From assembly GCA_024362935.1 (NCBI GenBank), contig JANCRA010000017.1, positions 310,001-374,000 on the forward strand: 64,000 nt of DNA, in the 5' to 3' direction. Shown in pieces: positions 1 through 9,171 of the stretch. The stretch comes from Setophaga petechia. Its lineage: Eukaryota; Chordata; Aves; Passeriformes; Parulidae. The position numbers and the translations under genes were made by a program. The notes beneath the pieces were generated by a model that saw only the letters and a program-made list of their open reading frames with translations, searched no databases and had not been told where the DNA came from. Within the stretch, counting starts at the first letter, position 1. The number at the start of each line of letters is the position of its first letter.

Positions 1-80
1 GAAGCCTCTGCTTCTCAGCCGTGTAACAGGGTTCAAAAGCGCTCAGTCCAGCCCCTTTTATCCCCATCCAATGGAATTAC

Positions 81-247
81 CTGCGCAGAGGGAGATCTTT
101 CAGACAGGGACTTCCTGATCTCCCGAATCATCTTCTCCACAGCAAGGCCCAGATCTGCCGGTGGCCATTCCTCCTCTCCAGGGGCGTTCTGTGCTGCACA
201 AGCCGCACTGCCGGGTGCAGCGCTGCGCCCTGAAGTGCCCGGGGTGG
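81..247 (-). CDS. HSF5-like copy A, exon 2
   Basis: The acceptor TTCTTGCAG|CC (AG at 249-248) and the donor GCGCAG|GTAATT (GT at 80-79) bound a 167-bp exon. It enters in phase 1, exactly matching the exon 1 donor, and leaves in phase 0. The 55 complete codons begin TPGTSGRSAAPG and end KSLSERSPSAQ. They include a likely amphipathic helix, LAVEKMIREIRKSL. The 254-bp intron (248-501) has the same length in copy B. Conservation of both splice sites and of the frame in copy B supports a real exon. I cannot align this segment confidently with a known HSF domain. The remaining 3' exons of copy A lie to the left of the window. Confidence 0.62.
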
Positions 248-501
248 CTGCAAGAATCCAAACACATTGGTCAGGCTCCACAACGTGGCCGTGGGACACA
301 GAGCTCTAGCGCTGCTGTGGATCAAACATGACGGGAAGCACACAGCACAAGCAGGCAGAGAATCTTTTGGCCTCCTAGCTGCCCCTGCCTAGTAGGCTTG
401 ACAACTTCTGGCCGAGAATGACAGAGCCTTGTGGAAAACTACTTCAAAACGGTCACTTTTCACGACCTTTTGGAAAAACAAGGCTACAACTCTTTTCCTA
501 C

Positions 502-1501
502 CTCGCGAGTCGCAGGCTGGGGGCTGCTGCTCCCTGTGGAGCTGCTGGAAGCGGCAGGGCTGCATGGCCAGCACCTCCCGCTCGGCCGGAGGAAGCCGCT
601 CCCCGTAGAGCTCCTGCGAGCGGCTGCGGGGCCCCTCCGGCCCGAGCGGCAGAGGCCGCTCCCCGTGCAACCCGAGCAAGTGGCAGGGCGGGATGCCGAG
701 CACCTCCCGCTCGGCGGGCAGCGGCCGCTCCCTGTAGAGCTCCTGGAAGCGGCTCGGCCCCTCCCGCCGGGCCGGCAGCGGCCGCTCCCTGTGCAGCAGG
801 TGGAAGCCGCAGGGCGGGCGCCGGGCGAGCAGCGGCCGCTCCCCGGGGCGCTGCTGCAGGCGGCCGGGCCGGGAGCTGCGCAGCTCCCGCCCGTCCGGCA
901 GCGTCCGCTCCCTGTGCAGCAGGAGGAAGCCGCTGGGCGGGCGCCCGGCCGGCAGCGGCGGCCGCTCCCTGGGCAGCGGCGTGAAGCGCCCGCGCCCGCG
1001 CCCGCGCCGCCCGGCCGCCTGCAGCGGCCGCGCCCCGGGGCGCTGCTGGGAGCCGCAGGGTGGGCGCCCGCGGCCCTCCCGGCCCGCCGCCGGCCGCTGC
1101 CTGTTGGCCGCGCTCCGGCGCTTGATGCGGAGCAGGAGGTCGGGGCGGTCGCGGCGAAAGCAGGGGTTGCTGTAGTGGAGCCAGGCCCCGGCATCGCCCG
1201 GCGCAGCCGAGCCGAGCCAGCCCGGCACCTTGCGGAAGCCGTAGCGGTAGAGCTGCCGCACGAAGCTGCGGAACTGCGTGGCCCTGAAGGTGGGCGGCAC
1301 CGGGGCCGGCCCGTGGCCACGGCCCCTGTGGGCGTGGCCCGAGCTGAGCAGCTCCCGCTCCAAGAGGGAGCGGTCGAGGAGCAGCCCCTGGGCGCGGCTG
1401 TCCCAGCGCACGGAGCGGACGCGGGGGCTGTTCACCAGGCGCCAGAGCTTGGCGGGGAAGGTGCCGGCGCTGAGCCCGGCGGGCAGCGGCAGCTCCGCCA
1501 T
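502..1501 (-). CDS. HSF5-like heat shock factor, copy A, exon 1 (DNA-binding domain)
   Basis: This exon encodes the N-terminal 333 residues plus one base of a heat shock transcription factor. The start is the ATG at 1501 (MAELPLPAGL). Residues 15-135 form an HSF winged-helix DNA-binding domain: FPAKLWRLVNSPR at 15-27, RWD at 32-34, recognition-helix region SFVRQLYRYGFRKV at 79-92, and HYSNPCFRRDRPDLLLRIKRR at 109-129 (start and end given). The FPAKLWRLVNSPR block and the RRD-P-LL wing resemble vertebrate HSF5 more than HSF1, 2 or 4. In the recognition helix the usual Asn after VRQL is Tyr85. Residues about 172-330 carry eight to nine imperfect repeats of 18-23 residues centred on RERPLP. No hydrophobic-heptad trimerisation region is visible. 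The exon ends at a GAG|GTAGGA donor (502/501) whose phase fits exon 2. Without splicing, the frame reads on to a stop at 389, giving 370 aa. An intact nuclear DNA-binding protein is inferred; expression is unknown. Confidence 0.82.
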
Positions 1502-1884
1502 GGCGTCGATCGCCGACTGCGGCCACAACGCCCGCGGAGCAACGGCCGCGGCTGCGCCGGCGGCGCGCGGCCTCAGGGGAGCGCTGCGCTCGGGCCCGCG
1601 CGCGCCCAGCGCGGCCCCGGCGCGGGCCGGACTGGGCGGGGACGAGCGCGGCAGAGCCGCGGCTGCGGGCACTGCGCGGGCGGGGCGGCTCCGGGGCGGG
1701 CCGGGCTCGGCTCGGCTCGGCTCGGCTCGGCTCGGCTCGGCTCGGCTCGGCTCGGCTCGGCTCGGCACAGCACGGCAGGTTATCCCCACGCTGCATCCCG
1801 TGCCTGGGTAACCGTCGGTGACAGAGAGGAAGGACATTGCTCTGTCTTGGCTGCGGAAAGGATGAAAAGGGGCGATTAGGACCT
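1502..1884 (-). promoter_or_regulatory. CpG-rich 5' flank of HSF5-like copy A
   Basis: Very GC- and CpG-rich DNA runs from exon 1 to about 1770, consistent with a CpG-island promoter read on the minus strand. It includes the GGCTC pentamer tract. No TATA box was recognised. Copy B shares the whole stretch (12,183-12,535) apart from the 30-bp repeat difference. Confidence 0.4.
1704..1763. repeat. (GGCTC)12 pentanucleotide repeat upstream of copy A
   Basis: Twelve perfect tandem GGCTC units lie 200-260 bp upstream of the copy A start codon, in a CpG-rich 5' flank. The same site in copy B has six units. The position suggests the 5' UTR or promoter, but no TATA box or mapped start site supports a precise role. 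Confidence 0.9.
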
Positions 1885-2667
1885 GCCCCTTCCTCCCGCA
1901 CACATTCATTTGGGCTCCTTTTCAGCAGACTAGCTGGTTTTATCTCACTGTGTCTGCCTGTCTTTGGCAGAGTTGGCACATCTCTCGTGAATTGGAGTCA
2001 GCTACAGCAACAGGAAGGGGCAGCAGTTTTGTCAGCATTGATACCAAAGCCAAAGTGGGGCCCCATGGATGGATGTTGCTTTCTTCAAGGGATTTTTGGC
2101 CTAGAGTCATAGCAAACTCACACTGGTGTCTTCCCAAACGGCGTTGCCTTTTTATTTCCACAGGAATCACCTCTTCTTTTTCTTCCCCCCATCTGGGGAG
2201 AGCTGCAATGCAGATGCCTCCTGCAGCCAACTCTTGTCACTGTACACTGACCAAGAAGATCTTGCAGTGGAGAGAGGCTTCCTAGAGCTGCTGTGGAGAG
2301 CTGAAGGGGGAAGCTTTGTCCCTTAGTCTTGAAGTCTTGTTGGGGAGCTGCTTGTGCTCTGGGGGACAGACACCAGTGGTGTTCATCCAAGCCTTGCCGG
2401 TTCGTTCCTGTAAAGAAAGAAAGAAAGCGTACGGACGCCAGATAGAGCAAAAAGGTGTACGGGAGGGAGACGGGGAAAAGGAGAGGGGTAATAGAGAAAG
2501 GAGTCCTGCAGAGGCAGAGATCAATCTTCATGGAGATAATGATCAATGCTCAGTTGATTGCAAATCTCAGGGTACATTTGTATGGTAATGCAGGGTTCAG
2601 CAACGCGAGAATACATATAACTGGGTACAAAGTGTTATGTATCGACAAAGAGCTAACCTATGTTTGG
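1885..2667. other. Spacer, no gene recognised
   Basis: Mixed-composition DNA upstream of copy A. A short GAAA run lies at about 2412-2427. Open frames are short and overlap on both strands, without recognisable domains. Upstream non-coding exons of copy A cannot be excluded. Confidence 0.5.
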
Positions 2668-2985
2668 TCACGTACATAGATTGGCAAAAGTGTCAGCAGG
2701 ACATTCTGCCCCATATCTTCTCTTCGCATCCTTAGAACATCTTGCTTCACATCTCTTTTCCTGGGGTACATCTTGGCCAACTTCTTCATATTGTTTGCCC
2801 AAGGGCAGCATGTTTCTGCTATAAGGCACGTATGCAGGGTTGTGCAGCTTGCTTCTATCCAGTGTCTGCTCAAAATGCTCTCTACATTCCTGAGCTTCCT
2901 GACACACCCCAGAGACTTTGGGGTTGTCATATTGGCAAACAAATTTCAGTCTGGGAACTTTTTGACATTCTTCAATTACTCGCGT
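2668..2985 (-). pseudogene. Unassigned open frame, possible coding fragment or retro-derived remnant
   Basis: About 105 codons are open on the minus strand up to a TGA at 2668, with ordinary coding-like composition rich in Cys, Glu, Lys and Gln. Recognisable stretches are ECQKVPRLKFVCQYDNP and HFEQTLDRSKLHNPAYVPYS. The frame extends upstream only through the low-complexity CAAAA-rich tract, so the true 5' end is not visible. No initiation context or convincing splice acceptor was found. I do not recognise the family; it could be a remnant of a transposable element or of a retrocopy. Non-coding chance openness is also possible. Confidence 0.2.
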
Positions 2986-3095
2986 GGGGTTTTTTGTTGT
3001 TTTGTTTTGGTTTGGTTTGGTTTTTTGTTGGTTTTTTTTTTTTGTTGTTTGTTTTGTTTTGTTTTGTTTTGTTGGTTTTTGTTTTTTGTTTTCCT
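2986..3095. repeat. T/G-rich low-complexity tract (TTTTG)n
   Basis: The tract is an irregular mix of TTTTG, TTTGG and T-runs, including five near-perfect TTTTG units around 3050-3072. On the minus strand it reads as a CAAAA-rich tract and could be the decayed tail of a retroposon, although no element body was recognised next to it. Confidence 0.75.
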
Positions 3096-5865
3096 CCAGA
3101 ACAACTGTCATAATGTAATGCTTCCAGAGAATCTTTTCCTACTTTTTGGGGAACTTCCTTTTGCTCCCGTCCCAGATCAGGCCAATTCCCAGGGCTCCTT
3201 CCCAAAGTGAGCTGTAGCCCATGGCCTCCACTCCCCAGCTGGAACAGAAGGAAGCACAGAGTTTGCTGTTGTGGGAGGGGAGCTTCTCTTTCCTGCCTGC
3301 TTTCCCTTTGGCACAGGTTGGTGTGTGCTCATTTGATAAAGGCAGCTTTAAACTCTGAAGCAATTGCGTTTCAAACTGCTCCCTTCTCAAGCTCCTCTGT
3401 GGGTATCCTTGGACAAAAGGCCTCTTGCTGGGAGCTCCCAGTGGGCAGCTGAAGGAAGGAGATTGATATTTCAGGGTTGTGACTGCTGAAAGCAGCTGGT
3501 TTCTGGAGGTGTCCAGCGCTGGGAGTGGCTTCTTTTCTCACCTGCCTGCAGAAAATGAAGTCGCAAAGTGGGAATTTCATTTGTGGGGATGGCCACCAGG
3601 GCTGTTTGCCAAGAGGTGGGCTGGCAGAGAGGCAGGTCTCGTGCTAAACTGGCTGTGTGTTTGTTTTGATGGTGGGGAGCATCAGAGATGCAGACACAGA
3701 CAGCAGCTGAAGGAACAGTGTGATTTACTGTAATGCAAAAGTGGAAAAAAGAGTCAGGAAAGGATAAGCTAAGCAACGCACCTCAGCATTATTACAAAAG
3801 GGTGCCTCTGGTGATTAAGGAAGATACATCACCAGGTACCCCAATGATTTGCCGTTCATCCAGAGCTACACATCAGCTGGGGGAAGCTGTCCCAGCCAAG
3901 CCCTGCAGAGGCACGGCCGGGAACCGGGAAATCCTGCGGTGCCTCCGCCTTTGGCGGCCACGAGGCTTCCGAGTGCGCTGTGAGAGTAGCCCGGCTCTGA
4001 TAGTGCTGCACGAGCAACGTGCCAGAGCTTCTGCTGGGGGGACAGCTGGTTTCGTTCTCCTCTTGGTTTTCTCCCCGAGCCTGCCCAGGAACCAAGGGAG
4101 CCGGCTTGGAGCCAGCGCCCCCCAGGCAGGGCCAGATGTGGCCTGGTCCAGATTCTAAATGCTGGAAGCTTTCCCCAGGGAGTGGAGACCTCGATCCTAC
4201 TGCTAACTACGCTTTGTTGATGGGTGGGCACGTAGATCCAATTGCTGTTTGTGTCCTTACAAAGTGCACCAGTAGGGTTGAGTTGCTGAGCACGTGCACA
4301 GTTCCATGCAATGCCTTGTGTTCCTGGAAGCTGTACATCCCATTGTCTCCTCTGCAGAAGACACGGGATATGACAACAAGGCCAAGTTGTTACCTACTTT
4401 TATTTCCTCAGAACTTGTTAGACAATATTTTTTCAAAGGACTGCGTTTGCCTCTCCTCAGCTTTCTTATTTGAAGCAGAGAGCTGAAGGAGTTTCAGGCC
4501 TGTGAGTGCCTGATCTCTCTTTCCCTCAAAAGGCTCTGCCTCTCAGAGCCCCGGTTACCTGCCGGTGCTTTGGCACGGGAATCATTCATTCCTTAAACTC
4601 CATTCCCTAAACACAAGTGGACTTCAACTGCAAAGCCTCTCTTTGCAGTGGGATTGCTTTTGCCCTGCAGCCTCCATGGGCAAGGGCTTTGTGGGAGCAG
4701 GGGTCATCGGGGCCTGTGTCCTGAAACAGACCCAGGAAAAGGAGCAGATCCTGCTGCCTTCTGCTACTGCTGATCCGAGCAGCAAGTCCCCTGGCAGTTC
4801 CTTCAGGGAACTTCACACAAAGGGCTTCCATCGTACTAGTGCTTGTGAGGCCTTCTTGCTCCCCAGTTGTCCTGGATTTTGGAGCATCTCAGCACTTGCG
4901 TCCATGGCCCTTCCTTCATGCCCAGCCTGCAGCAGTCACAGTCACTGCTGCCTCCCCCTTGCCGCAGCTCATTTGCCAAAGTGCTGCCAAAGGCAGCAGA
5001 GCTGGCTCAGGATCCCTGTTGGCTTCTGGTCTCTGGGATGAGCTTCAGAGGGACACTTGGAGCACTTCCTAAAGAGTTGCCCATGGGATGGGCGGTGGAT
5101 TTGTCCTCCCCGGTGTCAGAGACTGAAATACAATAATTTATGGTTTAAACATTTTCATGGAAGACTTTTGCCTACCCCAGCAGAGCTGAGTTACAAAAGC
5201 TGCAGAGCTGACCGCCACACCCTGAATGGGGCTCTGAGAGGCCCTACAGGGTTCTCTGAGGAGGAGGAGATAAAGTAACAGCTCAGGGGCATTCAGGAAG
5301 CACAAGCCAATGCCTTCAGGGTGGAGATGACAGCCCCAGGGCTATCACCACAGGTTCACTGCCAGGTTCACACAGACCCTGGCACCAAAGCTGGGGGCAG
5401 AGAGGCTTTGGGGGAGTGTTGGAAAGCCTCTGGCGAGAGGCAGTGGCCGCCCATCCTCTGCTGGGCAGAGCAGCCCAGCTATGGGGCCCTTCACCGGGGG
5501 AAAGCTTGTCCACAACAGAGGGGGTGATGTGCCCCATCAAAGGGCCCCCAAAGGGGTGCCCAGACCCCGCACCAGAGCCCTGCAGCACGATGCCGCAGAC
5601 CCTCGGTGCAGCAAGGGACAGTGTCCAACTGGCCCCCCACAGGGGAGGCACCTGGGCGTTCCCACCTGCCCAAAGCGTGTGTGAATCCAGGGAATCCCTC
5701 ACTCGTCAGGATGTGTGGCGGCGTGGTGTGGGACCCTCACCACCAAGGAGACCGGATGGAGGAGAGCAGCGAGACACGGTGGGACCCTTGGACGGGTGAT
5801 AAAGCTGTCACACATAACCCCCACCACCCATGCAGCCTTCTTTCTCCTCCTTTCTTTTCTCTTTA
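3096..5865. other. Spacer, no gene recognised
   Basis: About 2.8 kb of mixed-composition sequence with only short, overlapping open frames on both strands. No domain, RNA gene or complete transposable element was recognised. The stretch around 3720-3860 has the patchy look of an old endogenous retroviral or LTR-type insertion, but no termini were found. Confidence 0.4.
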
Positions 5866-6600
5866 TTTCTCTTGGCCTCTCTTACGATTCAATAAAATAC
5901 ACCAATTTAGCACAAATCACAGAACACCCGTCGCAGCTGACAAATGGCATTTCTTGCAGATTGCTACGGCCGCACTGCTGATCCACGAATACACAAGAAC
6001 CGATTTCAGCTGAAGAATGTCATTTATTACAAATTGCTACACCCAATTGTTGACAATATAGAACGATACAAATCTCATTTTAGGTTAAAACCAGGAATTT
6101 ATTAGATTATTACAACCAGTCTGTGTAAAAATATACAAATACTAACTTCAGTTAACAAAACTAAATTTATTGCCAACCTCCACAACAACTCACTATACAC
6201 AAAGATCAATTAGGCACTTAACAATTTATTACATGTAACTACAAACGAACAAATAGCAACACAACTGCATATATAGGAAACAGAACTAAACACTGATATA
6301 ACAACATCCATGTATACTTAGATAGAAATATACACACAGATGGAATTACAAACAAATATGTATCTATACACGTACATATATACAGAGCGTACATCCCTAA
6401 ACACCACACTTACAGAAACAGTCCTATACAAACAGCAACCCACAAACGTGCACATCCAAATGATAATGCATCTCTAGACATTTCTACATAACAGACATGT
6501 CTGGAGATGGATAGACATGTCTATCCAAATGGATAATCCAGTTCTAGACATGTCTACACGGAGCTCAAAGCAGAGGGATCCCAGCTGCCCCATCCTCAAC
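5866..6600. other. A-rich spacer with palindromic end
   Basis: AT-rich DNA with adenine excess on the plus strand and many short ACA, ATTTATTAC and TATACA elements. It ends in a cluster of AGACATGTCT palindromes between about 6470 and 6560. It contains no open frame of note. Confidence 0.6.
6508..6527. repeat. Perfect 20-bp palindrome
   Basis: TGGATAGACATGTCTATCCA is its own reverse complement. Related AGACATGTCT or TAGACATGTCTA cores lie a few tens of bases to each side (about 6492-6502 and 6543-6554), so this is a small cluster of dyad elements and not a single chance site. Confidence 0.85.
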
Positions 6601-6615
6601 GCCTCTCACTCGGTC

Positions 6616-6765
6616 TCCTCCTGCCGTGCAGAGCAGCTCTCCTGGACAGGGACAGCAGATGGGACATCTGGCAAGCAAAGGGAACACTGAGTGAGTACGG
6701 GGACGTTTCCCTTGGCAGCAGCTGCACTTCCATCAGAGCCTCCCCAGGGGGGTCAGAAAGAGAAA
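6616..6765. repeat. Diverged duplicated segment, left copy
   Basis: This segment shares an ordered series of matches with 8080-8240, including GCAAAGGGAAC at 6675-6685 and TTTCCCTTGG-CAGCA just to its right. On the minus strand both copies contain a pyrimidine-rich GTTCCCTTTGC tract ending in CCAG|ATG, which resembles a splice acceptor. Each copy is preceded by AT-rich DNA, suggesting an old tandem duplication with a period near 1.47 kb. Confidence 0.55.
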
Positions 6766-6769
6766 GCAG

Positions 6770-7690
6770 CCGAGCGGGCCAGGCTGTGGTGAGCGCAGCC
6801 GCGGCGGGACTGTCCCGCAGCCCCGGCAGCCCGGCACAGCCGGCACAGCTGCCGGGCCCTGCCGGCACAGCTGCCTTGCCCAAGGACAGCCCCTGTGCCA
6901 GCCGGGGCAGCTGCGCTGAGCAGCCCCAGCACGGGCAGGGCCCGCTCCTGCCCCGCCGGGCAGTGCCCACGGCCATAGCCCACGGCACCCTCGGCCCCAC
7001 CTGCCTGCCCGGGCCTGTGGCCTCAGCCGGGCTCTCTCCAGGCTGGCAGCAGCAGGTCCCCGTCCACTGCTCTTGCTCTTGGCCTTCAGCTCCTCCCTGC
7101 TGGCTCCCGTCAGTCTCCGGCTGTCCTCGAGGCCTTCATGGCAGCTGTGGCAAAAAGTGGAGGCTCTGGAATTGCTTCCAAAGCCTGGCAGGGCTGCAGC
7201 CCCGGAGCCCTCAGTGCTCCCTGCTGGCCCCCTCCACCCCCTCAGCCCCGCCATGCTCTGGGTGAACCCCCAGCCCCCTTCAGTTTCTTCAGCCCCTCAC
7301 AGTCCTCTCACGCCCCTCAGTCCCTTCTGAGCCATCCCGTCCCCTGAGACACAGAGCCTGTGCCACTTCCCTGTCACCTCAGCGCCACCATGGCCCTCGG
7401 CTGCCCCACAGCCCTCAGCCCCAGCAGCAGCAGCTCAGGGTCACCGTCCCTTCAGCGCCACCGCCCCCTCAGCCCCCTCTGTCTCACCGTCCTTCAGCAG
7501 CTCCTCAGGGGACAGCGCCTGGGGCCAGCGGCAGCTCCCACCGCTCCAGGGACAGCCGGGGCTGCCAGTGCTGCTCCGCCCGGCCCGACCGCCAGCTCGG
7601 GCCCAGCACAGGGACAAGGGGGCACCGGGGGAAAAGCAAAAAGTGAAAAAGGCAGCCGAGGGGGGAAAGAACTACAAATGCAGCCTAGGC
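6770..7690. other. GC-rich spacer with C/T-rich low-complexity stretch
   Basis: GC-rich DNA. From about 7230 to 7510 it contains many degenerate CCCCTCAG- and CTCAGCGCCACC-like units, a decayed minisatellite. Open frames here are proline- or alanine-rich by-products of this composition and no gene is supported. Confidence 0.5.
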
Positions 7691-7786
7691 CTACACCAAC
7701 AGCAATCTATCCATCAATCTCTCCATTTAAACATTCCGATTCCTCTTACTATATAACTATACACATTTATAAAGCTAACTTCATAC

Positions 7787-7819
<33 letters not shown>

Positions 7820-8060
7820 CACATACATATTTTACTCTACACATATCAAAATCTAAGCCTGAAAATCTATAAATGTAAATAGATAATAAAATATAATTAT
7901 AGCCCATCTATAACTATATACATATCCACATTTAACTATACAGATCTATCAATATATGTGCATATAAAGTGAACACTATCATCTACAAATGGAACGATAA
8001 CCACTAATAAATAGAACCATAGAACTCTATAAACACATCTACAAACAGAGGAGTTCTACC
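7691..8060. other. AT-rich block with (TA)n microsatellite
   Basis: AT-rich sequence holding an uninterrupted TA run at about 7795-7819, flanked by near-complementary GTGTGTAT and ATACACAT arms that could form a cruciform. It occupies the same position relative to the right duplicated segment as the A-rich block does to the left one. Confidence 0.65.
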
Positions 8061-8079
8061 TGCCCGATGGTCACAGGCT

Positions 8080-8240
8080 CTCCCCTGCCTCTTCCTGCCC
8101 TGCAGGGCAGCCCTCCCGGAGACGTTGGTCACACGGCATCTGGGGAGCAAAGGGAACGCTCAGTCAATATTGGCCCTTCTGCACCTTTCCCTTGGGCAGC
8201 AACTGTCCTTCTACCAGGGGCTGTCAAAGATGGCCTGAAA
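8080..8240. repeat. Diverged duplicated segment, right copy
   Basis: Right partner of the segment at 6616-6765; the shared GCAAAGGGAAC lies at 8147-8157, 1472 bp to the right. The copies are clearly diverged, so the duplication is much older than the HSF gene duplication. Confidence 0.55.
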
Positions 8241-8988
8241 GGCAGACTCTCACTTGGCAATTTGAAGCAATGTGCCCTTAAAAGAACAGGGTCCATTCCA
8301 AGTGTTCAAAGTGGGCTTCAAAACATTGAAGTATCTCGATAAAGTCTCAGCCCCCGCAGTGCAAAGGGCACCCAGGAGAGCTTGAAACACAGACTGTCCC
8401 AGCTGCCACAAGGAAGCCCAGCCTCGTTCTTTCTCTGAGCTGACAGAGAGACCTCAGTCCTCTCACTGAAATGGCTGAAGCTGAGGGTGCTGGGAGCTGA
8501 GTCATGAACCGGCTCCATTACCTGCCATCTACAAACTGCCCTCTGCAGGGAGCAGCAGCTGCTCCAACTCGACCAGCAGCTCTGGCAGGAAGGGCTGGGA
8601 GGGACAGAGCTCCCTACGAGGCCTGCAGGCTGCACCAGCTTAGCTAAGGAATGGATCCAAAGTGCTCCTTCTCTCCTCTTAGGCCTCCCGAATCAGGGGT
8701 CATTCAAGCTTTTCCTTCTGATACTGGAGTTCCTGTGATTTTTCAATTGGTTGGCCTCTGATGTTGTGCTCGTTGCTTTTCTTGTGGGTCAGGACCAATA
8801 CCAGCAGACTGGTACTATATTCAGTCAGTGATTTGGACTTCTGCCCTGACTTTTTGCTCTTTTTTTCCCCTGTTCCTTCAAGAGTCGCTCAGCCCGGCCT
8901 CCCCTGGCACCCTGCAGCAAATTTATCCAGCAACTTCAGCACAAAACTGGGACACCCGGCTCGGCGGCGCAACTCCCACAAGGTCAGG
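8241..8988. other. Spacer, no gene recognised
   Basis: Mixed-composition DNA downstream of the candidate terminal exon of HSF copy B. No domain or element was recognised. If copy B uses other terminal exons, its 3' UTR may lie here. Confidence 0.4.
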
Positions 8989-9036
8989 TTTATTCCCTGC
9001 TCTCGCGCCCCAGCAGAGGACTCGGTGTCAGAGCCT
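8989..9036 (-). other. Candidate terminal exon end with AATAAA (or LTR-like fragment)
   Basis: After the exon at 9172-9292, the minus strand shows CTTCTCCAG|AG with the AG at 9038-9037. In the required phase, this reads 15 residues to TAA at 8992-8990, overlapping AATAAA at 8994-8989. The sequence just beyond (GACCTTGTGGGAGTTGCGCC onward) is also reminiscent of the R-U5 part of an avian retroviral LTR, so the AATAAA could belong to a solo-LTR fragment instead. No LTR ends or target-site duplications were identified. Confidence 0.2.
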
Positions 9037-9171
9037 CTGGAGAAGCGTGGAGGGCAGGGCTCAGGGAGGTTGTGCCAGTGCAGGATTTGAACTAAAGGCA
9101 CCAGGAAGCGCCAACCCTGCCCAGAGCAGCCATCTCCCAGCTCTCTGAACCAGTGTGGGCTCTGTCCTTAC

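Larger units (their letters stand above)
1..1884. repeat. Segmental duplication, copy A block
   Basis: This block matches 10,661-12,535 nearly base for base across introns, exons and 5' flank. The coordinate offset is 10,660 up to exon 2, 10,681 after a 21-bp insertion in copy B, and 10,651 after the GGCTC repeat. The only visible length changes are those two. The left end runs off the window, so the duplication may be longer on that side. On the right, homology ends where copy B passes into satellite. Confidence 0.9.

Noticed and set aside
431..1879. Long plus-strand open frame (482 codons) opposite the HSF exon
   Set aside because: It is the antisense of a very GC-rich coding exon, with no domain, and the corresponding frame exists in copy B only because the DNA is duplicated. 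The minus-strand frame has a clear HSF domain.
1502..1909. N-terminal extension of HSF copy A upstream of the ATG at 1501
   Set aside because: The extension translates the GGCTC repeat into SRAEP repeats, and in copy B the equivalent frame is interrupted. The domain starts 14 residues after the ATG at 1501, as expected.
498..1979. Other minus-strand long frames over the HSF exon (Ala/Pro/Arg-rich)
   Set aside because: They are shadow frames of GC-rich DNA. Only the frame with MAEL...FPAKLWRLVNSPR encodes a recognisable domain.
3471..4486. Several 80-155 codon frames as genes
   Set aside because: They lie in overlapping frames on both strands with no recognisable domain and low-confidence starts; they are likely old repeat-derived spacer.
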